Shown: one piece after another, positions 1 through 8,305 of the stretch
Layout of the letters: every line of letters begins with the position of its first letter
Position numbering within the stretch: the stretch's first letter is position 1
Notes under the pieces: generated by a model
Told to the model about the DNA's origin: nothing
The model's input: the letters and a program-made list of their open reading frames with translations, nothing else
Database searches by the model: none
Program-made: the position numbers and the translations under genes
Assembly (NCBI RefSeq): GCF_013299185.1
Contig: NZ_JAAFKG010000020.1
Location: 1-64,000, forward strand
Source: Microcoleus sp. bin48.metabat.b7b8b9.023
Lineage (GTDB): Bacteria; Cyanobacteriota; Cyanobacteriia; Cyanobacteriales; Microcoleaceae
Reading direction: 5' to 3'
DNA: 64,000 bases

Positions 1-480
1 AACAGATTTAATTGCTTCAATTAAATTCATGGTTAATTCATTTCAGAAGGGATAGTCTACCCGGACAGGGCAGACTTGATTACCTGTTCTATCATACATT
101 CCCCCCTGACAATTAATCCACCCTGCTCAATCCCCCTTAAGAAGGGGGACTTTGATAAAATTTCTTGTCCCCCCCTTATTAAGGGGGGTTAGGCAGGGCG
201 GTTTTATTGTCGTCAGACAAATTAGGTATGTAGTTGCGATCTTTGCGCTCTTTCTTAATCTTATAAAGAGCGCTGAAGCGCAACTACGTACCTTGGCCGA
301 TCGCGCGAGCCGACCTTTGAGCGATACTTTTGGTAGTTTTATATCTCCTATCCTGACAATTAATCCACCCTGCTTATTAAGGGGGGTTAGGGGGGATCGA
401 AGCTTGGATACAAACAAGAGAGACTCCTGGTTTGACGTTAAGTTGACACTAACGATCGCCGCACTGTGTCCTTATTTTTA
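1..480. repeat. Intergenic block of palindromic repeats at the window's left edge
   Basis: No convincing gene is visible. A perfect 9-bp stem hairpin lies at 6-26. C-rich/G-rich inverted units (CCCCCTTAAGAAGGGGG type) occur at about 130-190 and 375-395. A MITE-like element of about 181 bp spans 193-373. Its ends are inverted (GCAGGGCGGTTTTATTGTCG against the complement of TGACAATTAATCCACCCTGC), and it encloses a palindrome at 225-292 ending in CAACTACGTACC. The same composite recurs near 56.6 kb. Open frames here are by-products of the palindromes. Confidence 0.75.
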
Positions 481-1641
481 TTAGTGTAACGGACCTGCCA
501 TGATGACTTTGGCGATCGCATCTGTCACGTCAGTTGGCCGTTCCTTAGCCAGTTGTTCGTACCAAAGTTGTGTCACCTGCGGATCTTTGCCGTGAATTTG
601 TTCGGCACGCTGGCGCGCTTTTTCGACAACTGCATTCGCCCGCTGCTTCCGCTCAGTTTCGTAGCGTTTGAGGGCGTATTCTACGCCTAAATTCGTAGTC
701 GAAAGGTAGTTGCTGAGTACGAGTCCATCTTCCATGGCTTGACAGCCTCCCTGGCCCAAATCCGGGCAGGTAGCGTGGGCGGAATCTCCCAGCAAAGCAA
801 CTCTACCGCGAACGTAGGAGTCGATCGGGCCTACGTCGTGAATTTCCGGGCGGGCGACTGTTGCGGGATCGAATCTTTCTATCAGCAATTGCACTGGTTC
901 GGCCCAACCTGTAAAATGTTCTTTAAGTTCGGCTTTGTAATTGTCGGGATTGGCGGGAGTTCCTGTGGGTAACGGAACATCGAAGAAAAAGTAAAATCGA
1001 TCGCCCGCTACGGGCATTAATGAGGCGCGCTTGCAGTCACCGACATAAATCGCCCAAGTATTTTTCGGCGCAAGTGCTTCATCCGCCGCTACTAGCCCGT
1101 TCCAATTGATATAACCGCCGTATTTCGGCTGTACTTCGCGGCCCAATACATGGGTTCGCAAAATTGAGCGCACGCCGTCAGCAGCCACCAACAAATCGCC
1201 GCGCGCTTTGTCTCCGTTCTCAAAAATTGCAGTTACTTTGGTTGCGTCTTCTTCCACGGCAATACATTTGCGATCGAGCTTGACTTCTCCCTTAAAAGCT
1301 GCTAATAACATTTGTTGTAAGTCGCGGCGCGCCACCGGATAAGGACGCTGACCGACTTGTTTAATTAGTGGCATTAAATCGATGTCATTTAGCAGTTGAC
1401 CGATTTTGGTGCGGTATTCCATGCGCTCCATTTTTCCGCCAATTTGCGCCATTTTTTCGCCTAAACCAAGGCGGTTGAGAACTTTGACGCCGTTCGACCA
1501 CATGGAGATACCAGCGCCTGCTGGACGCAGTTCTTTGACGCGATCGTAAATTGCAACTTCATAACCTGCTTGTTGGAGGGCGATACCCGCAGTTAAGCCA
1601 CCAATTCCGGCACCGATAATGACAACTTTTAAGTCGTGCAT
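481..1641 (-). CDS. hpxO: FAD-dependent urate hydroxylase (HpxO-like flavin monooxygenase)
   Basis: A 386-residue class A flavoprotein monooxygenase. The Rossmann motif GAGIGG is at residues 10-15. The second FAD motif, LLGDSAHATCPDLGQGG, is near residues 280-297. The stretches NWNGLV, SLMPV, FYFFFDVPLP and HGKD, and the C-terminus ending in GPL, match my memory of Klebsiella HpxO, which oxidises urate to 5-hydroxyisourate in purine breakdown. An AGGAG box precedes the ATG. No other purine-catabolism gene is adjacent, so the substrate is inferred from family likeness. It could instead be a related salicylate-hydroxylase-like enzyme. The gene is monocistronic and flanked by repeats. Confidence 0.8.
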   Translation of the reverse strand: MHDLKVVIIGAGIGGLTAGIALQQAGYEVAIYDRVKELRPAGAGISMWSNGVKVLNRLGLGEKMAQIGGKMERMEYRTKIGQLLNDIDLMPLIKQVGQRPYPVARRDLQQMLLAAFKGEVKLDRKCIAVEEDATKVTAIFENGDKARGDLLVAADGVRSILRTHVLGREVQPKYGGYINWNGLVAADEALAPKNTWAIYVGDCKRASLMPVAGDRFYFFFDVPLPTGTPANPDNYKAELKEHFTGWAEPVQLLIERFDPATVARPEIHDVGPIDSYVRGRVALLGDSAHATCPDLGQGGCQAMEDGLVLSNYLSTTNLGVEYALKRYETERKQRANAVVEKARQRAEQIHGKDPQVTQLWYEQLAKERPTDVTDAIAKVIMAGPLH

Positions 1642-1763
1642 TCTGTGTTTCTCCTGCTGAGTGAAATCCTAATACATACTATTTTAGATTTTAGATTTTA
1701 GTATCGAGAATTACATCTATTGTATTTATATCAAGGTCTGTCAATCACCCGTAATACGAACCT

Positions 1764-1910
1764 GTTTGTAGTGAGGACTTTAGTCCTTCTTGGATTCGGA
1801 CTAAAGTCCGTACTACGAACCTGGTTTGTAGTGAGGACTTTAGTTCTTCAGGTTTGTAGTGAGGACTTTAGTCCTTCTTGGATTCGGACTAAAGTCCGTA
1901 CTACAAACCT
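1764..1910. repeat. Dispersed repeat R1 (GTTTGTAGTGAGGACTTTAG family), tandem copies
   Basis: This region holds two full palindromic copies and one half copy of a ~59-bp unit. Each arm carries GGACTTTAGTCC, which is itself a palindrome, and the outer ends are GTTTGTAGT and ACTACGAACC. The family recurs at 24231-24288, 34381-34476, 38188-38248 and 61980-62040, and inside the 6.9-8.2 kb array. It fills the gap between hpxO and the glycosyltransferase gene and has no coding content. Confidence 0.85.
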
Positions 1911-1948
1911 AAAAAAACAACTTACACACCATACATATTAATTTGGAA

Positions 1949-3169
1949 TTAGCCTAAAAACTTGGTTAATTCACCAAGATTTTGCCCAATCGCATTTGTC
2001 CCGCGAATGTGAGATAGGGGAGAACCTCCGTACAAAAAACTATCCAAGCTGACTTGATAATTTTGCTGCACCGCCAAATCCAGCCACAAATTCTTAAATG
2101 CTGCTCCTGGTTTGTAGTCGGGAATGTTATGCTGGTAGTAGGGAAAACTATCAAGGCAAGTATTGAAAAAGTTCTTGCGTCCGCAATGCTTTAAATACTG
2201 ATATCGCGGTTTGAATTCAGTTTGATTTTGCAAGACTGTATGAATCGTATCCGCTAAGGATTCCGCGTCAAATTTGGAATAAAGACCCGCACCTTCCGGG
2301 AAAACGGGCGAGTTTCCTCGGGCGTATTGGTTGAATTCTTCAAAACAAATTACTGGTACGTTGCAACTCATGGCTTCGGTAATTCCCCGGTTTTTGCCTT
2401 CGAGAAGGGAACCCAGGACGAATGCTTGCGCCCGCGAATAATAGTTAGGGATTTCTTGGTAGTAGTCAACTCGTGGCAGTAAGTTGATGTAGTCGGAGGT
2501 ATTTCCTAAAATTGTTTCAACTTCGTGCAATTCTTTTAAGGCATTCTCGTCAAGAGTTTTCAAGTTATTGACATCAAAGTCGTGACCGCTGACAACTGTT
2601 AATTTTATGAGTTTTTGCGGATACTTTTGCCGATAAATTTTTAAGGCTTTGGCAATCATCGGCAAGTTCTTTTCTTCGGAAAATCGGGCGACTGCGAGGA
2701 GTTCGATGTCTTTGGCGGGGACGTTGCGAGGGGAAATTAAGTATTCGTTGATAAAGTCGGTGTCTTGTAGCGGTATAATTGGTTTGTTGGCGCGATCGGG
2801 ATATGTTTCGCGAAACCACTTGGCTCGCTGCGGATTTTTGTATAAACTAGAGTAAGCGTCGGCTACGGGTGCCCAGGAGTAGGACGTTCCGGGGGAATAG
2901 GTGAAGGAGAAAAATGCTGAGGAAAGTTGGGGAAATAGTTTATTGATGAGTTCGACTCCTTCGCTGAAGTAAATCCCTTTGATGAATTTTCCTTCGTAAA
3001 ACAGCGGGGGAAGCAAGACGTAGAAACTGACTGTATCGAAGCGGTGGGGTTGGTCTTCAAATATCTCCCAGCTAAAGGCGTCTAAGTCTGCATAGATTTC
3101 GGCGATTGGTTTGTTGATGTGGGGGTTGCGTAAATAGGGTTTTTGGCGATCGTAGTTTCCGCGTACCAT
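1949..3169 (-). CDS. Glycosyltransferase, GT4-like family
   Basis: A 406-residue predicted GT-B fold glycosyltransferase. The second half has the features of the glycosyl transferases group 1 family. LLAVARFSEEKNLPMIAKAL marks the start of the nucleotide-sugar-binding half (about residues 155-175). The acidic donor-binding segment EGKNRGITEAMSCNVPVI lies near residues 258-275. The N-terminal half (FYVLLPPLFYEGKFIKGIYFS) is less conserved and should bind the acceptor. It probably transfers a sugar to a surface polysaccharide or lipid. Donor and acceptor cannot be read from the sequence. The gene stands alone with no other polysaccharide genes beside it. Confidence 0.75.
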   Translation of the reverse strand: MVRGNYDRQKPYLRNPHINKPIAEIYADLDAFSWEIFEDQPHRFDTVSFYVLLPPLFYEGKFIKGIYFSEGVELINKLFPQLSSAFFSFTYSPGTSYSWAPVADAYSSLYKNPQRAKWFRETYPDRANKPIIPLQDTDFINEYLISPRNVPAKDIELLAVARFSEEKNLPMIAKALKIYRQKYPQKLIKLTVVSGHDFDVNNLKTLDENALKELHEVETILGNTSDYINLLPRVDYYQEIPNYYSRAQAFVLGSLLEGKNRGITEAMSCNVPVICFEEFNQYARGNSPVFPEGAGLYSKFDAESLADTIHTVLQNQTEFKPRYQYLKHCGRKNFFNTCLDSFPYYQHNIPDYKPGAAFKNLWLDLAVQQNYQVSLDSFLYGGSPLSHIRGTNAIGQNLGELTKFLG

Positions 3170-3210
3170 ATAATTTTTAGTGTGATTGTCTAGCTTTTTT
3201 TATTTAACCG

Positions 3211-3240
3211 CAGAGGGCGCAGAGGGCGCAGAGGGGGAGA
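3211..3240. repeat. Short direct repeat GCAGAGGGC
   Basis: Three tandem 9-mers follow TTTAACC. The same TTTAACCGCAGAG..CGCAGAG motif recurs near 20406 and 58598, and in reverse in the 6.8-8.1 kb array. It is a dispersed non-coding repeat. Confidence 0.6.
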
Positions 3241-3355
3241 AGAGGGAGTTTTTTACCAGAAAAAATTGGTTGAAAGCCTCTCCCTTTGAGAGAGAAATTA
3301 AAATCAGGCTATTCATTATTCCAATCCTCTTTCTTTTAGGTAGAGGTCGCTCTCC

Positions 3356-3390
3356 AACTGTCAACTGTCAACTGTCAACTGTCAACTGTT
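3356..3390. repeat. Heptamer STRR array (CAACTGT)n running into the rsmI 3' end
   Basis: About five tandem copies of the heptamer CAACTGT (GTTGACA on the other strand) cover the 3' end of rsmI and supply its final two residues and TGA stop. Related arrays occur at about 18718-18778, 29763-29803, 35160-35225 and 61785-61822. Confidence 0.85.
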
Positions 3391-4236
3391 ATCGCCTATT
3401 GTGAGGGCGAGTTGGTAGATTTGGCGTCGGGGAATAGAGGTTTGTTGGGCTAGCTGGCGGCTGGCTTGGGAACGACTTACACCTGCTGCTATTAATGTTT
3501 GCAATTCGGCTTTGATGGCGTCTTCTGAAAAAATTGGTGCGTTTGTTTGGATACCGGCAATCACTAGGGTAAATTCTCCCTGGGGTTCGCGATTGGTGTA
3601 AAGTTCGATCGCACTTTCCATACTACCGCGCCAAAATTCTTCGTGCATTTTCGTCAACTCCCGTGCCAGCACAATCTGTCTGTCGCTTCCCAAGCTGTTT
3701 GCTAAATCTTGTAAAGTTTGCCGCAATCGGTGGGGAGATTCGTATAAGATAATAGTGCGCGATTCTATTTGCAAACTTTCTAAACTCCGCTGGCGTTCTT
3801 GACCTTTGGTGGGTAAAAATCCTTCAAACACAAATCTGTCTGTAGGTAATCCCGATGCACTTATCCCAACTATACAAGCGCTCGGGCCGGGAATCGGAAT
3901 AATATTGATATTAGCATCGGCGCAGGCTTTGACTAACTCGTATCCGGGGTCAGAAATTCCCGGCATTCCGGCGTCGGTGACGAGGGCGATACTGTTTCCT
4001 AACAGCAGTTTATCGATTAATTCCGGGAGTCGCTGGTGTTGGTTGTGTTCGTGATAGCTGATTTGGGGCGTTTTGATTTGAAAGTGGTGTAAAAGTTTGC
4101 CTGTGTGGCGCGTGTCTTCGGCGGCGATGAAGTCTGCTGTTTGCAAAATTCGGATGGCGCGATATGTCATATCTTCCAGATTGCCGATCGGCGTTCCGAC
4201 AATGTACAGTATTCCTGTATTGGGATTTGGCTGCAT
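3382..4236 (-). CDS. rsmI: 16S rRNA (cytidine1402-2'-O)-methyltransferase RsmI
   Basis: A 284-residue SAM-dependent methyltransferase of the tetrapyrrole-methylase fold. It adds the 2'-O-methyl group to C1402 in the ribosomal P site. The N-terminal signature YIVGTPIGNLEDMTYRA, the EDTR motif, DAGMPGISDPG and PGPSA are all present. I chose the start MQPNPNTG (4236) rather than an upstream in-frame ATG at 4287, because family members begin just before YIVGTPIGN. The extra 17 residues would also overlap a dispersed repeat. The last codons (Asn-Ser-stop) fall in a heptamer array, so the native C-terminus may have been eroded slightly. It is divergent from the PfkB gene. Confidence 0.93.
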   Translation of the reverse strand: MQPNPNTGILYIVGTPIGNLEDMTYRAIRILQTADFIAAEDTRHTGKLLHHFQIKTPQISYHEHNQHQRLPELIDKLLLGNSIALVTDAGMPGISDPGYELVKACADANINIIPIPGPSACIVGISASGLPTDRFVFEGFLPTKGQERQRSLESLQIESRTIILYESPHRLRQTLQDLANSLGSDRQIVLARELTKMHEEFWRGSMESAIELYTNREPQGEFTLVIAGIQTNAPIFSEDAIKAELQTLIAAGVSRSQASRQLAQQTSIPRRQIYQLALTIGDNS

Positions 4237-4306
4237 TTTGATATTGTTTATTTTTAACCTGAGATGGAACACAGGCGAGACGCCCATGCCACAAATTTAA
4301 GAAGAT

Positions 4307-5170
4307 ATGAACACTGGATTGTTTTTGGGATTGGCAACTTTGGATTTAGTTTATTTAGCCTCCAAGCCTCCGGGGGAAAATCAGAAAGTTGTTGCTGTTG
4401 ATTCTACCATTGCTGCGGGCGGGCCGGCGACAAATGCTGCGGTCGCTTTTAGCGGTTTGGGGAATGCGGCGGTGTTGGCGGGAGTTTTCGGCACTCACGC
4501 GATCGCCCAATTAATCCGTGCAGACTTAGCAGAGTACAATGTCAGGATAATCGATTTGCAGCCAGGGCGATCGCACTCTCCGCCAGTCTCTTCCATTATC
4601 GTAACGGAACAAACGGGCGATCGGGCAGTAATCTCAGTCAACGCTACTAAATCCCAGGTTGACAGCCAAGCAATTAACCGAGATATTTTAACATCAGTTA
4701 ATATCATACTCTTTGACGGACATCAAATCCCAGCCAGCCAAGAAATTGCTCAACTCGCCCAATCAAAAAACATTCCAATCGTCCTCGATGGCGGCAGTTG
4801 GAAACCCGGATTAGAAAAAATATTGCCCTTCGTTGAATGGGTTGTGTGTTCGGATAACTTTCATCCGCCCGACTGTCACAATTCCGAACAAGTCTTTGCT
4901 TATCTCTCAGCAGCCGGAATTCCCAACATTGCCATCACGCGCGGCGAAAAACCAATCCAATACTTGTGCAAAGGAAGTTTTGGTAGTTTAGAAGTGCCTC
5001 AAATTCAAGCCACAGACACATTAGGCGCCGGCGACATCTTCCACGGCGCATTCTGTCACTACATTTTACAAGAAAACTTTACAAACGCCCTAATCGCCGC
5101 AGCTAAGATAGCATCCGATTCCTGCAAATTTTTCGGAACCCGCCAATGGATAAAAAATCTGCAACCTTAA
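4307..5170 (+). CDS. PfkB-family carbohydrate/nucleoside kinase
   Basis: A 287-residue ribokinase-like sugar kinase. The N-terminal substrate-binding glycines are in AAGGPATNAAVAFSGLG (about residues 37-54). The C-terminal anion-hole and catalytic-base motif is DTLGAGDIFHGAF (about residues 237-249), with the Asp of GAGD as base. The protein is slightly shorter than typical ribokinases (about 300-310 residues). The substrate is unknown; cyanobacterial relatives are usually annotated only as sugar kinases. It starts 70 bp from the divergent rsmI start, so the two promoters probably share this gap. Confidence 0.85.
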   Translation: MNTGLFLGLATLDLVYLASKPPGENQKVVAVDSTIAAGGPATNAAVAFSGLGNAAVLAGVFGTHAIAQLIRADLAEYNVRIIDLQPGRSHSPPVSSIIVTEQTGDRAVISVNATKSQVDSQAINRDILTSVNIILFDGHQIPASQEIAQLAQSKNIPIVLDGGSWKPGLEKILPFVEWVVCSDNFHPPDCHNSEQVFAYLSAAGIPNIAITRGEKPIQYLCKGSFGSLEVPQIQATDTLGAGDIFHGAFCHYILQENFTNALIAAAKIASDSCKFFGTRQWIKNLQP

Positions 5171-5438
5171 CTGAAAATTAACAAAAAAATCCGGACAAAA
5201 GCGATCGCACCCAGAAAACTCAAACAGCCAACACTCATTAAGCTAAAATAGTCCTAGCAACCCTTTCAGAACTTGTAAACTCCTCTCCTCTCTTCCTACC
5301 CTTCGGGAACGGCTTCGCCGAACGCGCCCTTTGCGTCTTCGCGGTTCGCAAACAAAATTCACAAATCCAACCAGATTGCTATATTAGTTAAGCAACTTCA
5401 AGCAAAACAAAACCACCCCAAAACAAAACACTCCAATC

Positions 5439-6572
5439 ATGCCTGACACCCAACCCCTAACCATCACACTTCCCCCTTTGCGGATTACCCTAACCGAAGA
5501 ACAACAGGTTAATCTAGAATGGCTGACGCAAAACTTGCCCAATCTACTCGCAGCAGCGCCAAGCAAACCAGAAGTCCCCGACAACCTCAAACAGTGGGTG
5601 GCGGCCAACAAATTATTAAATCAACCAGATACAGACATCATTCAAGGCCTAATAAATACAGGCATTGATGCCGAAACAGCAACCGCAGAAGTTACCAAAA
5701 TATCCTCTCATCCGTACTTCCAAGCAGGCAGCCATTACGTGCAGTTATTGCAGAAACTGGAATCGCAACTCACCATTAACAATCAATTAGCAGCCCTCTC
5801 TTCCAAGTTTGGCACAATCGAACGCAAAAGCAGTCTTTCCCGAGAGTATTTTCTGGAAAATTATTACGCTAAAAATACTCCGGTAATTATTACCAACATC
5901 ATGCACAACTGGAAAGCCTTACAGTTGTGGACGCCAGAGTATTTGCAGGAAAAATATGGCGATGCAGAGGTGGAAATTCAAGCCAACCGCAACTCTGACC
6001 CGGATTACGAAATTAAGATACACAACCACAAAAAAACCGTTCAGTTCCGCGAATATATAGATATGGTCGTCAACGGCGGCCCTAGCAACGACTGCTACAT
6101 GGTTGCTAACAACCAAACTTTGGAAAGAGAGGAATTTAAACCGCTATTCAACGACTTTGAAATTTTCCCAGAATATCTGACTCCCGACGATACCAAAGGC
6201 AGAATTTTCTTTTGGTTTGGCCCGAAAGGTACAATTACACCGCTACACCACGACCCGGTTAACTTAGTTTTAGCACAGGTATCGGGACGCAAACTGATTA
6301 AGTTGATTTGTCCGCAGCAAACACCTCTGCTTTACAATCATGTCGGAGTTTTCAGCAAAGTTGACGGTGAAAATCCTGACTATGACAAATATCCGCTTTA
6401 CAGAAATGCGAAAATCATTGAGGTGATTTTGGAACCGGGAGAGGTTATCTTTATTCCTGTGGGTTGGTGGCATCACGTAAAATCGCTGGATGTGAGTATT
6501 TCGGTTTCGTTTACTAATTTTGTGTTTCCCAATTATTACGAATGGAAATATCCTCATATTAATTGGTCGTAG
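5439..6572 (+). CDS. Cupin-8/JmjC-like Fe(II)/2-oxoglutarate hydroxylase
   Basis: A 377-residue protein whose C-terminal two thirds is a JmjC-type (cupin_8) double-stranded beta-helix. The iron-binding HxD is His270-His271-Asp272 (TPLHHDPVNLV). The distal histidine lies in GWWHHVKSLDVSISVSF (about 343-358). Relatives hydroxylate proteins, peptides or RNA-linked amino acids using 2-oxoglutarate and oxygen. The first ~115 residues form a separate region, possibly a helical substrate-recognition segment. The target is unknown. The gene is monocistronic, with a repeat-filled gap downstream. Confidence 0.8.
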   Translation: MPDTQPLTITLPPLRITLTEEQQVNLEWLTQNLPNLLAAAPSKPEVPDNLKQWVAANKLLNQPDTDIIQGLINTGIDAETATAEVTKISSHPYFQAGSHYVQLLQKLESQLTINNQLAALSSKFGTIERKSSLSREYFLENYYAKNTPVIITNIMHNWKALQLWTPEYLQEKYGDAEVEIQANRNSDPDYEIKIHNHKKTVQFREYIDMVVNGGPSNDCYMVANNQTLEREEFKPLFNDFEIFPEYLTPDDTKGRIFFWFGPKGTITPLHHDPVNLVLAQVSGRKLIKLICPQQTPLLYNHVGVFSKVDGENPDYDKYPLYRNAKIIEVILEPGEVIFIPVGWWHHVKSLDVSISVSFTNFVFPNYYEWKYPHINWS

Positions 6573-6867
6573 GTTGGGGTTCGCTTTACAAAAACACTCC
6601 CAAAATCCCGTAGGTACTGTCTTGACAAGTCAAGAAGGGGCGATAGAAAAATTGAGTCGAAAGGCTTTTGGGACTTAAAAACCCCAAAAGCTAAATGCAC
6701 CAACTAAAGTCTTCTCTTCATCCCTTGGGCTTGCCTTGACAACTAGAATAACTTCTAGCCCTACTTATTCAGCCGATACCATTGTCCTCCATTCAAATCT
6801 CTATTCTCTCTCTGTGTCCTCTGTGTTCTCTGCGGTTAAATTATTCCCATACAACTGGGAACGATAA
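6573..6867. other. Gap before the tandem array; one repeat edge
   Basis: No gene is seen. The last ~90 bases (about 6780-6867) already match the end of the array unit that follows, including a CCTCTGTG/CTCTGCGGTTAAA stretch and ACAACTGGGAACGATAATAT. The array homology therefore begins at about 6782. Confidence 0.6.
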
Positions 6868-7030
6868 TATTACTTTTACTAAAGAAGGACTAAAGTCCTC
6901 ACTACGAACCTAGGATAATAGTTTTAATGCCGATATTGACCTATATATATGGCAGCACGGATTCCCATTATTTAATAATATGTCAAGTTGCCAAAAAAAG
7001 CAAGGGGCGGACTCAAAAAAAAGTCGCCCC

Positions 7031-7115
7031 AGCTTTAACGAAAAACTACCTTTGATTCCAAGCCACCGCCGTATCAGTGACAGCTTGGTCTACAGGTTTT
7101 TCACCTAACATTGCC
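7031..7115 (-). pseudogene. Copied 3' end of a sugar-binding protein gene (array copies 1-3)
   Basis: On the minus strand, about 28 codons ending in a TAG stop read as a variant of the C-terminus of the 8306-9589 protein (LQAAMLGEKPVDQAVTD...AWNQR). The same segment repeats at about 7487-7571 and 7943-8027. The three copies agree with one another but differ from the intact gene at several codons (for example GEKPVDQ against GEKTVEQ). They may therefore come from a diverged paralogue or an older allele. There is no upstream coding region, so they are non-functional. Confidence 0.75.
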
Positions 7116-7216
7116 GCTTGCAAATTGTCATAACCTCCATTCAGATCTCTATTCTCTCCCTCTGTGTCCTCTGTGTTCTCTGTGGTTAAATTATTCCCAT
7201 ACAACTGGGAACGATA

Positions 7217-7326
7217 ATATAGCAGTTCTCAGAAAGATTCGCGGACGTTGTTGGGCTTGGGCCCTATACGTTTAAGCGGTTATGTAAGCTGTCAATTATA
7301 CCTCATCTTTTTGATAAAGGCTATAT
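7217..7326. mobile_element. MITE R5, copy 1 (~110 bp, ATATAGC ends)
   Basis: This ~110-bp non-coding element is present in array unit 1 and absent from the equivalent place in unit 3. The empty site reads GATAATATTA. The filled site has ATAT on both sides of an insert starting AGCAGTTCTC and ending GATAAAGGCT. Inverted ends are imperfect here but near perfect in the 23892-24000 copy. It probably needs an outside transposase. Confidence 0.75.
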
Positions 7327-7672
7327 TACTTTTACTAAAGAAGGACTAAAGTCCTCACTACGAACCTAGGATAATAGTTTTAATGCCGATATTGACCTAT
7401 ATATATGGCAGCACGGATTCCCATTATTTAATAATATGTCAAGTTGCCAAAAAAAGCAAGGGGCGGACTCAAAAAAAAGTCGCCCCAGCTTTAACGAAAA
7501 ACTACCTTTGATTCCAAGCCACCGCCGTATCAGTGACAGCTTGGTCTACAGGTTTTTCACCTAACATTGCCGCTTGCAAATTGTCATAACCTCCATTCAG
7601 ATCTCTATTCTCTCCCTCTGTGTCCTCTGTGTTCTCTGTGGTTAAATTATTCCCATACAACTGGGAACGATA

Positions 7673-7782
7673 ATATAGCAGTTCTCAGAAAGATTCGCGG
7701 ACGTTGTTGGGCTTGGGCCCTATACGTTTAAGCGGTTATGTAAGCTGTCAATTATACCTCATCTTTTTGATAAAGGCTATAT
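7673..7782. mobile_element. MITE R5, copy 2 (duplicated with the array unit)
   Basis: It looks identical to the copy 456 bp upstream and was most simply carried along when the array unit duplicated after insertion. Confidence 0.75.
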
Positions 7783-8250
7783 TACTTTTACTAAAGAAGG
7801 ACTAAAGTCCTCACTACGAACCTAGGATAATAGTTTTAATGCCGATATTGACCTATATATATGGCAGCACGGATTCCCATTATTTAATAATATGTCAAGT
7901 TGCCAAAAAAAGCAAGGGGCGGACTCAAAAAAAAGTCGCCCCAGCTTTAACGAAAAACTACCTTTGATTCCAAGCCACCGCCGTATCAGTGACAGCTTGG
8001 TCTACAGGTTTTTCACCTAACATTGCCGCTTGCAAATTGTCATAACCTGCATTCAAATCTCTATTCTCTCTCTGTGTCCTCTGTGTTCTCTGCGGTTAAA
8101 TTATTCCCATACAACTGGGAACGATAATATTAGTTTTACTAAAGAAGGACTAAAGTCCTCACTACGAACCTAGGATAATAGTTTTAATGCCGATATTGAC
8201 CTATATATATGGCGGCACAGATTTCCATTATTTAATGATATGTCAAGTTG

Positions 8251-8290
8251 CCAAAAAAAAGCAAGGGGCGGACTCAAAAAAAGTCGCCCC
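8251..8290 (-). terminator. Rho-independent terminator of the sugar-binding lipoprotein gene
   Basis: Read on the minus strand just after the TAG stop, the stem GGGGCGACT pairs with AGTCCGCCCC (one bulge) and is followed by a T-rich run. The same terminator was copied in every array unit. Confidence 0.8.
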
Positions 8291-8305
8291 AGCTTTAACG
8301 AAAAA

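Larger units (their letters stand above)
6868..8292. repeat. Tandem array, units of 456, 456 and 348 bp plus a terminal partial, carrying 3' gene copies
   Basis: Unit starts (TATTACTTTTACT or its variant) are at 6868, 7324, 7780 and 8128. The first two units are 456 bp and look identical by eye. The third is 348 bp because it lacks a ~108-bp inserted MITE. The fourth runs into the lipoprotein gene at 8306. Each unit holds, in order: an R1 half palindrome, a spacer with ATATATATGGCAGCACGG, a rho-independent terminator (minus strand), about 28 codons matching the C-terminus of the downstream sugar-binding protein, and a CTCTGTG/GTTAAAT repeat. It is a local segmental amplification, not a CRISPR array. 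Confidence 0.9.

Noticed and set aside
152-484. 110-codon plus-strand frame in the left-edge gap
   Set aside because: It runs over palindromic repeat DNA, has no ribosome-binding site and its translation mirrors repeat text.
1720-1941. Plus-strand frame over the R1 repeats
   Set aside because: Translation is periodic (VVRTLVL) because it reads tandem repeat DNA; no homology or start signal.
6868-8292. Regular repeats considered as a CRISPR array
   Set aside because: Units are 348-456 bp, contain gene and terminator fragments and have no short repeat/spacer structure; no cas genes.
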